Part shown: positions 18,017 to 27,813 of the stretch, one piece after another
How positions within the stretch are numbered: position 1 is the first letter of the stretch
Layout: each line of letters starts with the position of its first letter
Assembly (NCBI RefSeq): GCF_016650815.1
Contig: NZ_JAEKEZ010000006.1
Coordinates: forward strand, 565,501-629,500
Reading direction: 5' to 3'
DNA length: 64,000 bases
DNA from: Pseudomonas sp. TH31
GTDB lineage: Bacteria; Pseudomonadota; Gammaproteobacteria; Pseudomonadales; Pseudomonadaceae
Translations under genes and position numbers: made by a program
The notes under the pieces: model-generated
Seen by the model: only the letters and a program-made list of their open reading frames with translations
The model's database searches: none
What the model was told of the DNA's origin: nothing

Positions 18017-18043
18017 GTGCAATGCGGGGAACCGCATTGCCCC

Positions 18044-18118
18044 AAAGATCGCAGCCTTCGGCAGCTCCTACAGGGAAATGCATTCCAAATGTAGGAGCTG
18101 CCGAAGGCTGCGATCTTT
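18044..18118. repeat. REP-type inverted repeat (GATCGCAGCCTTCGGCAGC family)
   Basis: Inverted pair with a spacer of about 20 bases between the convergent CorC-type and peptidase genes; it may act as a two-way transcription stop. Confidence 0.88.
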
Positions 18119-18130
18119 TGCTTTATGGCC

Positions 18131-19027
18131 TCACTGCTTACCCAACGCAAAGTTGGGCAACGCGCCTACCGGTTGATTGAATTGGTACGGAATCGACACC
18201 AACCCCAGCCCGGTATTGCGCTGCACCACAAAATGCAGGTGCGGCCCGCTACTGTTGCCGGTGTTGCCCGATAGCGCCAACGCACTGCCCACCACCACCC
18301 GCTGACCTTCGCGCACGCACACCGAGCCTTGCTTGAGGTGCAGGTACACGCCCATGGTCCCGTCATCGTGCAACACCCGCACGAAATTGCCCGACGGATC
18401 ATTGCCGCGGCCGTTCTGGCCATTCTCGGTTTTCACCACCCTGCCGGCTCGCGCCGCAATGATCGGCGTGCCTTCAGGCATGGCGATGTCCAAGGCGTAG
18501 CGGTTCTTGGCGCCAAAGTGGCTATATTGGCCATTGGCGCCCTGGCTCAAGCGAAAAGGACCACCGCGCCACGGGAAGGGATAGCGGTAGCTCTGAGCGG
18601 CACCTGAAGGGTCGCCCAGGGAGTATTGGAAGCTCGGGGTATACACCAGCGGCTTGCCACCGGTAATCGCCGTGAGCAGCGCCAGCCGCGAGTTGCTGCG
18701 CGCCGGCAAGACCCGGCGTATCGGCTGGCTCGGCGCCCCCTTGACGTTACTCAACCCGGCAAAGCTCAGCTCGACCTCCACTGGCGCATACAAGTCGTTG
18801 CGCACAAACACCACGTCCACGCCCTTCTGCTTCTTGATGTCGAGGTACACCTGGCGCTCGAGGTGCTCGACCATCCGGTCCCGAAAGACGAACACCTGAG
18901 AGCCTTTCGTGGGTTGGTCGCTGTAGGAGACCACGCCATTGGCATTGGTGGATTTGTAAATGGTCATGGCCACAGCCGAGGTGGAGGCCATGAAAAGACC
19001 ACAGAAAAACAGCAGGCGCGCGAGCAT
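18131..19027 (-). CDS. Periplasmic M23-family metallopeptidase with DUF4124 domain
   Basis: 298 residues from ATG 19027. A signal peptide (MLARLLFFCGLFMASTSAVA) is followed by a DUF4124 segment (MTIYKSTNANGVVSYSDQPT) and, in the second half, an M23/LytM domain. Zinc ligands and catalytic residues are visible: HFGAKNRYALDIAMPEGTP (H...D) and SGPHLHFVVQ (HxH). These enzymes cut peptidoglycan cross-links or activate amidases. Because the HxxxxxxxD and HxH motifs are intact it is probably active. It converges on the CorC-type gene. Confidence 0.9.
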   Translation of the reverse strand: MLARLLFFCGLFMASTSAVAMTIYKSTNANGVVSYSDQPTKGSQVFVFRDRMVEHLERQVYLDIKKQKGVDVVFVRNDLYAPVEVELSFAGLSNVKGAPSQPIRRVLPARSNSRLALLTAITGGKPLVYTPSFQYSLGDPSGAAQSYRYPFPWRGGPFRLSQGANGQYSHFGAKNRYALDIAMPEGTPIIAARAGRVVKTENGQNGRGNDPSGNFVRVLHDDGTMGVYLHLKQGSVCVREGQRVVVGSALALSGNTGNSSGPHLHFVVQRNTGLGLVSIPYQFNQPVGALPNFALGKQ

Positions 19028-19106
19028 GGGCAAGAGTCTGTCGAGGAAGGCCTGGGGAGGAGCCTAGCAGCTGAGATGGACCCGCGTAGTTGGCAGATGT
19101 TTCAAA

Positions 19107-19216
19107 TGATCATTCCCACACGGCGCGTGGGAATGCAGCCGGGGACGCTCTGCGTTCCATACGAAGAGGATGCGGAGCGTCCAAAGAGGCATTCCCACAC
19201 AGAGCGTGGGAATGAT
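19107..19216. repeat. Inverted repeat of the CATTCCCACRCxxCGTGGGAATG family
   Basis: Two nested palindromes, CATTCCCACACGGCGCGTGG plus GAATG at the left and CATTCCCACACAGAGCGTGG plus GAATG at the right, with GGACGCTCTGCGTTCC and GGATGCGGAGCGTCC inverted between them. This is a composite intergenic repeat common in fluorescent pseudomonads (from memory). Confidence 0.85.
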
Positions 19217-19251
19217 CGGATCAGGGGGAGGAGCGCTGAGTTTGATGGCTC

Positions 19252-19320
19252 CTTCGCGAGCAAGCCCGCTCCCACATTTGAAATGCATTCCAATGTAGGA
19301 GCGGGCTTGCTCGCGAAGGC
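19252..19320. repeat. REP-type inverted repeat (GCGGGCTTGCTCGCGAA family)
   Basis: CTTCGCGAGCAAGCCCGCTC plus CCACA and its inverted copy about 20 bases later. Same family at 22256, 27700, 38295 and, as a variant, 40580. Confidence 0.9.
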
Positions 19321-19340
19321 GAACTGGCAGGCGACGAAGA

Positions 19341-20293
19341 TTACGCGCCCGGTACGAAATGCTTCTGCGCCGTACCACGGGCAATCAGGCGGGAGATGTA
19401 ATCGAGCTTCTGCGCGTCCTGATCGACAAAGCGGAAGGTCAGTTGCAGCCAGTCGCTGTCAGGTTTTTGCTCGTGGGCAACGATGGCATGCAGGTAACCA
19501 TTGAGGCGAGCGGTTTCAGCGTTGTCGCCCTGCTCCATGTCGAGCACCGCGCTTTCGAGGACTTGCGGCAGGATGTCGTCGCGCTTGACCACCAGCAGTG
19601 CTTCCTTGAGGCTCAAGGCCTTGATCACGCAAGGCTGGGTGCCGCTCGACAGGCGCAACTGGCCCTGGCCACGACCACCGGTAGAAGCTGGCGCAGCAAC
19701 CGGCGCCTTGACCGGCGGGCTGTTGAGCAAACCACGGGACGGCGCAACGGCGGGCGCCGGAGCGGCAACGGCGACGGGCTTGGCGAACGGGTTGACCGGA
19801 GCGGCCGAGGGCGCGGCCACTGCAGCCTTGCCGCCAGTCAATGCGCTCAGGGAGTCGTTGCCGAATGCCGAGTTCATTTTGGTCGGGGCGCTGTTCATCA
19901 AGGTGTCGAGTTTGCCGACCTTGTTCAGGGCCTGCTTGACCTTGGTCAGCAGTTGCTCGTTGGTGAATGGCTTGCTGACGTAGCCGGAAACGCCGGCCTG
20001 AATCGCCTGGACCACGTTCTCTTTGTCACCACGGCTGGTCACCATCACGAACGGCATGGTCTTGAGGTTGTCTTGTTCACGGCACCAGGTCAGCAGTTCC
20101 AGGCCGGACATTTCCGGCATTTCCCAGTCGCACAGCACCAGGTCGAACGCTTCTTTGGCCAGCATCGCCTGGGCTTTTTTACCGTTGACGGCGTCTTCGG
20201 TCCGGATACCCGGAAGTAGTTGCGCAGGCACTTCTTTACCAGGTCACGAATGAACGATGCATCGTCCACGACCAACACACTGATCTTGCTCAT
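19341..20293 (-). CDS. CheY-like response regulator with Pro/Ala linker and C-terminal domain (frameshifted)
   Basis: One base restored gives about 317 residues. Residues 1-125 are a receiver domain (MSKISVLVVDDASFIRDLVK) with phospho-acceptor Asp56 in LVLCDWEMPEMSG and the switch region MVTSRGDKENV, YVSKPF. A Pro/Ala-rich linker (about 150-210) leads to a C-terminal domain ending DYISRLIARGTAQKHFV, which looks PilZ-like but lacks a clear RxxxR motif. The break is at 20209-20213, where CCCGG would be CCCGGG; restoring it gives RNYFPGIRTEDAVNG. It sits between the phoU terminator and the peptidase and is its own unit. No partner kinase is adjacent. Confidence 0.82.
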
Positions 20294-20414
20294 CCAACAC
20301 CCCTATAAAAATCCCGGCAAGCATAACGCTGGCTGATGGCACATTGCCAAAACTCTTCAGTCACGCCGGGACTTTTCGTTCGCGGGTGCTGCTGTTTAAT
20401 TCGACCTCACAAAC

Positions 20415-20446
20415 AAAAACGCCCGGCCAAAAGGCCGGGCGTTTTA
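20415..20446 (-). terminator. Intrinsic terminator of phoU
   Basis: AACGCCCGGCC-TTTT-GGCCGGGCGTT followed by TTTG on the minus strand, 12 nt past the phoU stop; the symmetric A and T tails let it act in both directions. Confidence 0.9.
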
Positions 20447-20457
20447 CTCAGGCAATC

Positions 20458-21219
20458 TTACTTATCGTCAGCTTTGCCCGGAACATTAGCGGTTTCACCA
20501 CTTGTGCCTTCAACTTCTTCTTTCATGCGCTTGAGGCCCAGGTGACGTACATCGGTGCCGCGCACCAGGTAAATCACCAGCTCGGAGATATTGCGCGCGT
20601 GGTCGCCGATCCGCTCCAGGGAGCGCAGCACCCAAATGATGCTCAAGACCCGTGAAATAGAGCGTGGGTCTTCCATCATGTAGGTGGCCAGCTCGCGCAG
20701 GGCGGTTTTGTATTCGCGATCGATGATCTTGTCGTACTGGGCCACCGACAACGCCAGATCAGCGTCGAAGCGCGCAAAGGCGTCCAGCGCATCGCGAACC
20801 ATGTTGCGCACCTGATCGCCGATATGGCGCACCTCGACGTAACCGCGCGGGGCCTCGCCTTCTTCGCACAACTGAATGGCGCGGCGGGCGATCTTGGTCG
20901 CTTCGTCACCGATGCGCTCCAGGTCGATCACCGATTTGGAGATGCTGATGATCAAACGCAAGTCGGACGCTGCCGGCTGACGACGGGCCAGAATGCGCAG
21001 GCATTCTTCGTCGATGTTGCGTTCCATCTGATTGATCTGGTCGTCGATCTCGCGCACCTGCTGAGCCAGGCCGGAGTCGGCCTCGATCAGCGCGGTCACC
21101 GCGTCGTTGACTTGCTTCTCCACCAGCCCGCCCATGGCCAGGAGGTGGCTGCGCACTTCCTCAAGCTCAGCGTTGAACTGTGCGGAAATGTGATGGGTAA
21201 GGCCTTCTTTACTAATCAT
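20458..21219 (-). CDS. phoU: PhoU, negative regulator of phosphate signalling
   Basis: 253 residues from ATG 21219 (GGAG 8 nt upstream), MISKEGLTHHISAQFNAELE. Two PhoU helical repeats are visible; the metal-binding motifs read DRIGDEATKIARRA in the first repeat (ERIGDEATK) and ERIGDHARNISELVIYL in the second. PhoU links the Pst transporter to PhoR so that the kinase stays off when phosphate is plentiful. It follows pstB by 120 nt, a gap occupied by a short repeat, and ends at a strong terminator. Confidence 0.96.
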   Translation of the reverse strand: MISKEGLTHHISAQFNAELEEVRSHLLAMGGLVEKQVNDAVTALIEADSGLAQQVREIDDQINQMERNIDEECLRILARRQPAASDLRLIISISKSVIDLERIGDEATKIARRAIQLCEEGEAPRGYVEVRHIGDQVRNMVRDALDAFARFDADLALSVAQYDKIIDREYKTALRELATYMMEDPRSISRVLSIIWVLRSLERIGDHARNISELVIYLVRGTDVRHLGLKRMKEEVEGTSGETANVPGKADDK

Positions 21220-21238
21220 CTGTTTCGCTCCGCGAAAG

Positions 21239-21336
21239 TTGCAAGCTTCAAGCTGCAAGCTTCAAGCAGTTATGTATGAGTCCTGGTATCGCACCGCTTC
21301 TTTCTTGCCGCTTGTAGCTTGACGCTTGCGGCTGTA
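21239..21336. repeat. AAGCTTGCAGCTTGAAGC-type repeat between pstB and phoU
   Basis: GCAAGCTTCAAGCTGCAAGC followed by TTCAAGC, and an inverted relative GCTTGTAGCTTGACGCTTGC about 50 bases on. Another short intergenic repeat family of Pseudomonas, placed inside the pst operon. Confidence 0.7.
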
Positions 21337-21339
21337 CGG

Positions 21340-22173
21340 CTAGCCGTAGCGACCGGTGATGTAATCTTCGGTCTGTTTCTTCGCCGGATTGGTGAACAGG
21401 GTGTCGGTGTCGCCGAATTCCACCAGTTTGCCCATGTACATGAACGCCGTGTAATCGGAAACCCGGGCGGCCTGCTGCATGTTGTGGGTCACGATGACGA
21501 TGGTGAACTTGGATTTCAGTTCGTAGATCAGCTCTTCGACTTTCAGCGTGGAGATCGGGTCGAGGGCCGAGCACGGTTCGTCGAGCAGCAGCACTTCCGG
21601 CTCCACGGCGATGGTGCGGGCGATCACCAGACGTTGCTGCTGACCACCGGACAAGCCGAGCGCCGACTCGTGCAGACGGTCTTTGACTTCGTCCCACAGC
21701 GCCGCGCCTTTCAACGCCCACTCAACGGCTTCGTCGAGGATGCGCTTCTTGTTGATGCCCTGGATGCGCAGGCCGTAGACCACGTTTTCGTAGATGGTTT
21801 TCGGGAACGGGTTCGGCTTCTGGAACACCATGCCGACGCGACGACGCAGCTCGGCCACGTCCTCGCCCTTACGGTAGATGTTGTTGCCGTAGAGGTTGAT
21901 CGCACCTTCAACGCGGCAGCCATCCACCAGGTCGTTCATGCGATTGAAGGTGCGCAGCAGCGTGGACTTGCCGCAGCCGGACGGGCCGATGAAGGCCGTC
22001 ACGCGCTGTTTCGGGATGTTCATGCTGACGTCGTACAGCGCTTGTTTGTCGCCGTAGAACAGGCTCAGGCCCGGCACTTCGATGGCCACGGTTTCCTGTT
22101 CGAGACTCAGGCTCTGCTTGTCGCGGCCCAGGGCCGACATGTTGATGCCGTGAGTATGTGTTTCGTGCTGCAT
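21340..22173 (-). CDS. pstB: PstB, phosphate ABC transporter ATPase
   Basis: 277 residues, [19 protein letters not shown]. Walker A is [20 protein letters not shown] near residue 63, the Q-loop [17 protein letters not shown], the signature [17 protein letters not shown] and Walker [15 protein letters not shown], with the switch His in VTHNMQQ. It powers phosphate import through PstA/PstC. The N-terminal extension of about 30 residues is usual in Pseudomonas. A REP element separates it from pstA. Confidence 0.97.
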   Translation of the reverse strand: MQHETHTHGINMSALGRDKQSLSLEQETVAIEVPGLSLFYGDKQALYDVSMNIPKQRVTAFIGPSGCGKSTLLRTFNRMNDLVDGCRVEGAINLYGNNIYRKGEDVAELRRRVGMVFQKPNPFPKTIYENVVYGLRIQGINKKRILDEAVEWALKGAALWDEVKDRLHESALGLSGGQQQRLVIARTIAVEPEVLLLDEPCSALDPISTLKVEELIYELKSKFTIVIVTHNMQQAARVSDYTAFMYMGKLVEFGDTDTLFTNPAKKQTEDYITGRYG

Positions 22174-22255
22174 GGGAGGCTCCCTGTGCTAACAAATTCG
22201 GTTCGGAACGCCGCTTCGCGGCAGGCCAATAAATGTCCGGTGGAACGCGGACTAC

Positions 22256-22345
22256 TGTGGGAGCGGGCTTGCTCGCGAAGACGTCGGTACATCCAGCAAA
22301 GATGTGACTGACAGATCGCTTTCGCGAGCAAGCCCGCTCCCACAA
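22256..22345. repeat. REP-type inverted repeat (GCGGGCTTGCTCGCGAA family), pstA-pstB
   Basis: TGTGGGAGCGGGCTTGCTCG and its inverted copy flank a 45-base spacer in the 188-bp gap inside the pst operon, where it could modulate transcript stability or read-through. Confidence 0.9.
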
Positions 22346-22361
22346 GGTCCGTGCCAACCCG

Positions 22362-24032
22362 TTAACTATCCAGCGCTTTGTATTTCTCGCGCAGGTGGTT
22401 TCGAATCCACACCGCCGACAGGTTGAGCGTCGCAATCACCAGCACCAGCAACAGCGCCGTGGCGTACACCAGTGGTCGGGCGGCTTCGACGTTCGGGCTC
22501 TGGAAGCCGACGTCATAAATATGGAAGCCCAAGTGCATGATCTTCTGGTCCAGGTGCAGGTACGGGTAGTTGCCGTCCACCGGCAGCGACGGCGCCAGTT
22601 TCACCACACCTACCAGCATCAGCGGCGCCACTTCACCGGCGGCGCGGGCCACGGCGAGGATCATGCCGGTCATCATCGCCGGGCTGGCCATCGGCAGCAC
22701 GATCTTCCACAGCGTTTCAGCCTTGGTCGCGCCGAGGGCCAGCGAGCCCTCACGCACGGTGCGAGGAATTCGCGCCAGGCCTTCTTCGGTGGCCACGATC
22801 ACCACCGGCACCGCCAGCAACGCCAGGGTCAGCGAGGCCCAAAGCAGGCCCGGCGTACCGAAGGTCGGTGCCGGCAAGGCTTCGGGGAAGAAGATCCGAT
22901 CCACCGAGCCGCCGAGTACGTAGACGAAGAAACCCAGACCGAACACGCCGTAAACGATCGCCGGAACGCCTGCCAGGTTGTTTACCGCGATGCGGATAAT
23001 CCGCGTCAGGGTGTTCTGCTTGGCATATTCACGCAGGTACACCGCCGCCAGTACGCCGAACGGGGTCACGATCATCGCCATGATCAACGTCATCATCACG
23101 GTGCCGAAAATCGCCGGGAAGATCCCGCCTTCAGTGTTGGCTTCACGCGGGTCGTCGCTGAGGAACTCCCAGACCTTGCCGAAGTAGAAGCCCACCTTGG
23201 TGAAGGTGCTCATGGCGTTCGGCTGGTAGGCGTGAACCACTTTGCCGATGCCGATTTCGAGCCCTTTGCCGTTGGCATCACGAGCGGTCAGGCTGTCGCG
23301 GTTGAACTGGGCATGCAGGTCGGACAGGCGTGCTTCGATGTCCTGATAGCGCGCATTCAGTTCCGCGCGTTCGCCGTCCATGTCAGCTTGAGCAGTGGCG
23401 TCGAGTTTACCGGCCAGTTCAAGTTTTCGACCGTGCAGACGGATACGTTCGAGACCCGCGTTGATCGCGCCAATGTCCGATTTCTCAAGGCTCTTGAGCT
23501 GTGCCGCGAGTTTGTTGACGCGATCCACACGAGCCTGCAACTCCGGCCAGGCGGCCTCGCCCTCGGCGATGACCTTGCCGTCCTGTTTGACGTTGACCAG
23601 GTAGCCGTAGAAGTTGCCCCACTCGCGACGCTCGATAGTCATCAGTTCTCGTGGCGTCGCCTGGTTGGTCAGCCACTCGCCGACGATCCAGGTGAAGTCG
23701 TTGCCGTTCAAGTCACGGTTGCCGACCTTGATCAGCTCACGGGTCATGAATTCCGGGCCCACATCGGGCACCGGCAGGCCAGCGGTTTTCAGGCGCTCGC
23801 GCGGCACTTCCTCTTTCTGCACCACTTCGCCGATGAGCAGGTGATTGGCCTGGCCCGGTACATCGTAGTTGGCGTGGATAAGGTCTGCCGGCCAAAAATG
23901 GCCCAGACCGCGCACGGCAATCACTGCCAGCAAGCCAATGGTCATGATGACCGCGATGGACACCGCGCCACCGCTGATCCAGACGCCGGGGGCGCCGCTC
24001 TTGAACCATCCATTCAGGGAGTTCTGTTTCAC
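22362..24032 (-). CDS. pstA: PstA, phosphate ABC transporter permease (long form)
   Basis: 556 residues, nearly twice the enterobacterial PstA. One helix near residues 15-38 is followed by a periplasmic insert (about 45-300) rich in coiled-coil sequence (ARVDRVNKLAAQLKSLEKSD). The permease core then starts at IFPAIFGTVMMTLIMAMIV and carries the EAA-type coupling motif in EGSLALGATKAETLWKIVLP. It ends IRNHLREKYKALDS. It lies 15 nt after pstC. Long PstA and PstC proteins are the rule in Pseudomonas (from memory); what the insert does is not established. Confidence 0.94.
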   Translation of the reverse strand: MKQNSLNGWFKSGAPGVWISGGAVSIAVIMTIGLLAVIAVRGLGHFWPADLIHANYDVPGQANHLLIGEVVQKEEVPRERLKTAGLPVPDVGPEFMTRELIKVGNRDLNGNDFTWIVGEWLTNQATPRELMTIERREWGNFYGYLVNVKQDGKVIAEGEAAWPELQARVDRVNKLAAQLKSLEKSDIGAINAGLERIRLHGRKLELAGKLDATAQADMDGERAELNARYQDIEARLSDLHAQFNRDSLTARDANGKGLEIGIGKVVHAYQPNAMSTFTKVGFYFGKVWEFLSDDPREANTEGGIFPAIFGTVMMTLIMAMIVTPFGVLAAVYLREYAKQNTLTRIIRIAVNNLAGVPAIVYGVFGLGFFVYVLGGSVDRIFFPEALPAPTFGTPGLLWASLTLALLAVPVVIVATEEGLARIPRTVREGSLALGATKAETLWKIVLPMASPAMMTGMILAVARAAGEVAPLMLVGVVKLAPSLPVDGNYPYLHLDQKIMHLGFHIYDVGFQSPNVEAARPLVYATALLLVLVIATLNLSAVWIRNHLREKYKALDS

Positions 24033-24047
24033 AGACTTCTACCTTTC

Positions 24048-26329
24048 TTAAAGCGACGAGTATTTCTTGCGCAGACGCTGACGAATCAGTTCCGCGAGGG
24101 TGTTCATGACGAAGGTGAACAACAGCAGCACCAGCGCCGAGAGGAACAGCACGCGGTAGTGGCTGCCGCCGACTTCCGACTCCGGCATTTCCACCGCAAC
24201 GTTGGCCGCCAAAGTCCGCAGGCCTTCGAACAGGTTCATTTCCATGACCGGGGTATTACCGGTGGCCATCAGCACGATCATCGTTTCACCGACCGCACGG
24301 CCCATGCCGATCATCAGCGCCGAGAAAATGCCCGGCTGGCGGTGAGAATCACCACGCGAGTCATGGTCTGCCACGGCGTGGCACCGAGAGCCAGGGAACC
24401 GAGGGTCAGGCCGCGCGGCACGCTGAACACGGCGTCTTCGGCAATGGAGTAGATGTTCGGGATCACCGCAAAGCCCATGGCCAGACCGACTACCAGTGCG
24501 TTGCGCTGGTCGTAGGTGATGCCCAGGTCGTGGGAAATCCACATGCGCATGTCGCCGCCGAAGAACCAGGTTTCCATGTACGGGCTCATGTACAGCGACA
24601 ACCAGCCTACAAACAGGATCACCGGGATCAGGATCGCGCTTTCCCAGCCGTCCGGCACTTTCAGGCGGATGGACTCAGGCAGCCGACTGAAGGCGAAACC
24701 GGCGACCAAAATGCCGACCGGCAGCAGCATCAGCAGGCTGAAGATGCCCGGCAAATGCCCTTCGACATAAGGTGCGAGGAACAGGCCGGCGAAGAAACCG
24801 AGGATCACCGTCGGCATCGCCTCCATCAGCTCGATCACCGGCTTGACCTTGCGGCGCAGGCTCGGCGCCATGAAGTAGGCGGTGTAGATCGCCGCGGCGA
24901 CGGCCAGTGGTGCGGCCAGCAGCATGGCGTAGAACGCGGCCTTGAGCGTACCGAAGGTCAGTGGCGCCAAGCTCATCTTGGGTTCGAAATCGGTGTTGGC
25001 GGCGGTCGATTGCCAGACGTATTTAGGCTCGTCGTAGTTCTCGTACCAGACCTTGCTCCACAACGCGCTCCAGGAAACTTCCGGGTGCGGGTTGTCGAGC
25101 AGCAGCGGTTGAATCTTGCCGCCGGCTTCGACGATCACGCGGTTGGCCCGTGGCGACAGACCGAAAATGCCTTGGCCATCGACCACCTGATCCACCAGCA
25201 AGGTGCGGTGCGCGGTGCTGTGGAACACGCCGAGCTTGCCGGAGGCATCGAGGGCGATGAAGCCTTTGCGACGTTCTTCGGCGGTGATTTCAACGATCGG
25301 CGTGGTGCCCATCTGGAAAGTGCGGATCTGCTTCAGGCGCAGTTCGCCATCCGTGTCGCGGGCCATGAACCACTGGGCCAGGCCACCTTTCGAATCGCCC
25401 AGGATCAGCGAGATACCGCCCACCAGTTGGGTACTGGCGGTGATTTGCGCTTCGCCGTCTTCAAGCAGTTTATAGCGACCGTTGAGGCTCTTGTCGCGCA
25501 GGCTGAACACGTCGGCCTGGGCGCGACCGTTGATCACGTACAACCATTGCTGGCGCGGGTCGACGAAGATGTTTTTCACCGACTCGGTCATCTGCGGCAG
25601 ATCGATACGCTTCTGCTCGTTGGTGACTTCACCGGTCATCATGTTTTCTTCGCTGGTCAGCGACAGCACATTGAGTTGCGAACCGGTGGAACCGACCAGC
25701 ATCAACGAGGTGTCGCTGGCGTTGAGGCTGACGTGCTCCAGGGCACCGCCCGCTTCGTTCAACGCAATCGGCGTCTCGCCATACGGGTACTCGATAGCCG
25801 GCGTGATGGTTTTCTTGCCGTCCGGGTAGCTGACTTTATAGGTGTGACGGAACACCAGCGCCTGGCCGTTGGACAAGCCCACCGCCACCAGAGGATGGCC
25901 CGGCTGGTCTTCACCGATGGAGGTCACGGTGGTGCCGGCCGGGATCCGCAGATCGACGCGCTTGAGTTCGGCGCCACTGTCGATATCGAAGAACAGCGCC
26001 TGGCCCTTGTCGGAAATCCGCATGGCGACCTGGTTCTGCTCTTCCAGGGAGATCATCAGCGGCTTGCCGGCGTCTTGCATCCAGGCTGGCGTGATGGCGT
26101 CCTTGGCGGTCAGGCTGGCACCCTGGAACAGCGGCGCAACCACATAGGCAAGGAAGAAGAAGATCAGCGTGATCGCGCCGAGGACGGCGAGGCCGCCAAT
26201 GAGGACGTACCAGCGGGTCAGGCGATCTTTGAGCGCGCGAATGCGGCGCTTGCGTTTCAACTCAGGCGTATTGAAGTCAATTCGCTTGGGGGGATTGGTA
26301 GTCATGGGGGAATTGGCCAGATCATTCAT
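24048..26329 (-). CDS. pstC: PstC, phosphate ABC transporter permease (long form, single-base frameshift)
   Basis: With one base restored about 760 residues from ATG 26329. A cytoplasmic Lys/Arg-rich head (KRKRRIRALKDRL), one helix (about 43-65), then some 370 periplasmic residues made of beta-rich repeats such as PLVAVGLSNGQALVFRHTYK and QWLYVINGRAQADVFSLRD, reminiscent of a beta-propeller, then the permease core (LKAAFYAMLLAAPLAVAAA, LTLGSLALGATPWQTMTRVV). The break is at 24331-24335, CCCGG where CCCGGG restores TASPGIFSALMIGMGRAVGE. Preceded by its own PHO box at 26352. Confidence 0.92.
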
Positions 26330-26351
26330 GCGCACACCCTAGCGATCCTGT

Positions 26352-26369
26352 ATGACAGAAAGATGACAA
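26352..26369 (-). promoter_or_regulatory. PHO box upstream of pstC
   Basis: On the minus strand TTGTCATCTTTCTGTCAT, a near-perfect pair of CTGTCAT half-sites with a 4-base spacer, 22 nt upstream of the pstC start. PhoB could start a pstCAB-phoU transcript here independently of pstS. Confidence 0.85.
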
Positions 26370-26430
26370 TGCAGTGACGCAACAAATCCGCCGCCGGTGG
26401 GAACTGGCAGAGGATCGAAAAATTGGGGGT

Positions 26431-26532
26431 TGTAGGAGCTGCCGAGGGAACCGAGGCTGCGATCTTTTGATCTGGCTTTGTAACTGCAAGATCAAAAGAT
26501 CGCAGCCTCGGTTCCCTCGACAGCTCCTACAC
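26431..26532. repeat. Long inverted repeat between pstS and pstC
   Basis: TGTAGGAGCTGCCGAGGGAA then CCGAGGCTGCGATCTTTTG on the left and the inverted order on the right with a short spacer; a variant of the GATCGCAGCC repeat with an inserted GGGAACCGAGG. A separate 8-bp hairpin (AGGTCCGG, CCGGACCT, 26533-26556) lies directly after the pstS stop. Confidence 0.85.
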
Positions 26533-26561
26533 AGGTCCGGATTTACCCCGGACCTACGGTG

Positions 26562-27563
26562 TTACTTTTTTGCGACTTCAGCGCCGCCTTCCGCCAGACC
26601 CAGGTCAGCCAGTGCTTTTGCAGCAACCTTGGCCGGCAGTGGGATGTAGCCGTCTTTCACTACAACTTCCTGACCCTGTTTGGACAGAACCAGCTTCACG
26701 AACTCGGCTTCCAGCGGGGCCAGAGGCTTGTTCGGGGCTTTGTTGACATAAACGTAGAGGAAACGCGACAGCGGGTATTTGCCGTTCAGTGCGTTTTCTT
26801 CGCTGTCTTCGATGAACTCGGTGCTGCCCTTTTTCGACAGGGCCACAGTTTTCACGCTAGCGGTTTTGTAGCCGATGCCCGAGTAACCGATGCCGTTCAG
26901 CGAAGAGCTGATCGACTGCACGACCGAAGCCGAGCCTGGTTGTTCGTTGACGTTTGGCTTGTAGTCGCCTTTGCACAGGGCTTCTTCTTTGAAGTAGCCG
27001 TAGGTGCCGGATACCGAGTTACGACCGAACAGTTGAACCGGCTTGTTGGCCAGGTCGCCGGTCACACCCAGGTCGCCCCAGGTTTTGACTTCGGATTTAG
27101 CGCCGCACAGACGAGTGGACGAGAAGATCGCGTCGACCTGTTCCATGGTCAGGTGCTGGATCGGGTTGTCTTTGTGCACGAACACAGCCAGGGCGTCCAC
27201 GGCAACCGGGATAGCGGTTGGCTTGTAGCCGTACTTCTGCTCGAAGGCAGCCAGTTCGGTGTCCTTCATTTTGCGGCTCATCGGGCCCAGGTTAGAGGTG
27301 CCTTCAGTCAACGCAGGTGGCGCGGTGGCGGAGCCAGCGGCCTGAATCTGGATGTTTACGTTCGGGTATTCTTTTTTGTAGTTCTCAGCCCACAGGGTCA
27401 TGAGGTTGGCCAGGGTATCGGAGCCGACGCTGGACAGGTTGCCCGACACACCAGTGGTCTTGGTGTAGCTCGGGATCGACGGGTCAACAGCGGCGAACGC
27501 GTTGGCGGTCGCAACGCCAGCAGCGACAAAAGTCATTGCCGCCATCAAACGCTTCAGTTTCAT
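26562..27563 (-). CDS. pstS: PstS, periplasmic phosphate-binding protein
   Basis: 333 residues with signal peptide [20 protein letters not shown] (cut after AFA near residue 24). Phosphate-contact segments are visible: [15 protein letters not shown] near residue 47, [14 protein letters not shown], and [19 protein letters not shown] near residue 180. It delivers phosphate to PstCAB in the inner membrane. A PHO box lies 79 nt upstream. A hairpin and long repeat separate it from pstC, a common arrangement for making more binding protein than transporter. Confidence 0.96.
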   Translation of the reverse strand: MKLKRLMAAMTFVAAGVATANAFAAVDPSIPSYTKTTGVSGNLSSVGSDTLANLMTLWAENYKKEYPNVNIQIQAAGSATAPPALTEGTSNLGPMSRKMKDTELAAFEQKYGYKPTAIPVAVDALAVFVHKDNPIQHLTMEQVDAIFSSTRLCGAKSEVKTWGDLGVTGDLANKPVQLFGRNSVSGTYGYFKEEALCKGDYKPNVNEQPGSASVVQSISSSLNGIGYSGIGYKTASVKTVALSKKGSTEFIEDSEENALNGKYPLSRFLYVYVNKAPNKPLAPLEAEFVKLVLSKQGQEVVVKDGYIPLPAKVAAKALADLGLAEGGAEVAKK

Positions 27564-27641
27564 GCCTTACTCCTAGCAGATAGGGTGTGTTAAGTCGGGG
27601 CCAAGTATCAGCAGGCCGTGTGAACACTCTATGGCTGAAAT

Positions 27642-27659
27642 ATGACAATTGGATGAAAG
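27642..27659 (-). promoter_or_regulatory. PHO box upstream of pstS
   Basis: On the minus strand CTTTCATCCAATTGTCAT, two CTGTCAT-like halves spaced by four bases, 79 nt upstream of the pstS start. Confidence 0.8.
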
Positions 27660-27699
27660 GCCAGCATTCAGGTTTTTGCAGGTCTACCGCGTTATCGTT

Positions 27700-27784
27700 C
27701 TTCGCGAGCAAGCCCGCTCCCACATTCGACCGTATTCTTCTGGGGGAACTCGGTTAACTGTGGGAGCGGGCTTGCTCGCGAAGG
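27700..27784. repeat. REP-type inverted repeat (GCGGGCTTGCTCGCGAA family)
   Basis: Inverted pair TTCGCGAGCAAGCCCGCTCC and its complement with about 35 bases between, upstream of the pstS PHO box and downstream of the MFS gene. Confidence 0.9.
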
Positions 27785-27813
27785 CGTCAGTACAGTCGAT
27801 ACAAAGAGCCGGT

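Larger units (their letters stand above)
19028..19340. other. Repeat-rich intergenic region, no gene
   Basis: This 313-bp gap holds two repeat elements (19107-19216 and 19252-19320) and no credible coding frame; short minus frames here are translations of the repeats. Confidence 0.75.

Noticed and set aside
19107..19320. CRISPR array
   Set aside because: Repeats are inverted, of two unrelated families, and not regularly spaced.
22395..24452. 685-codon open frame antisense to pstA
   Set aside because: Shadow of a high-GC gene, full of His, Gln and Arg, no domain.
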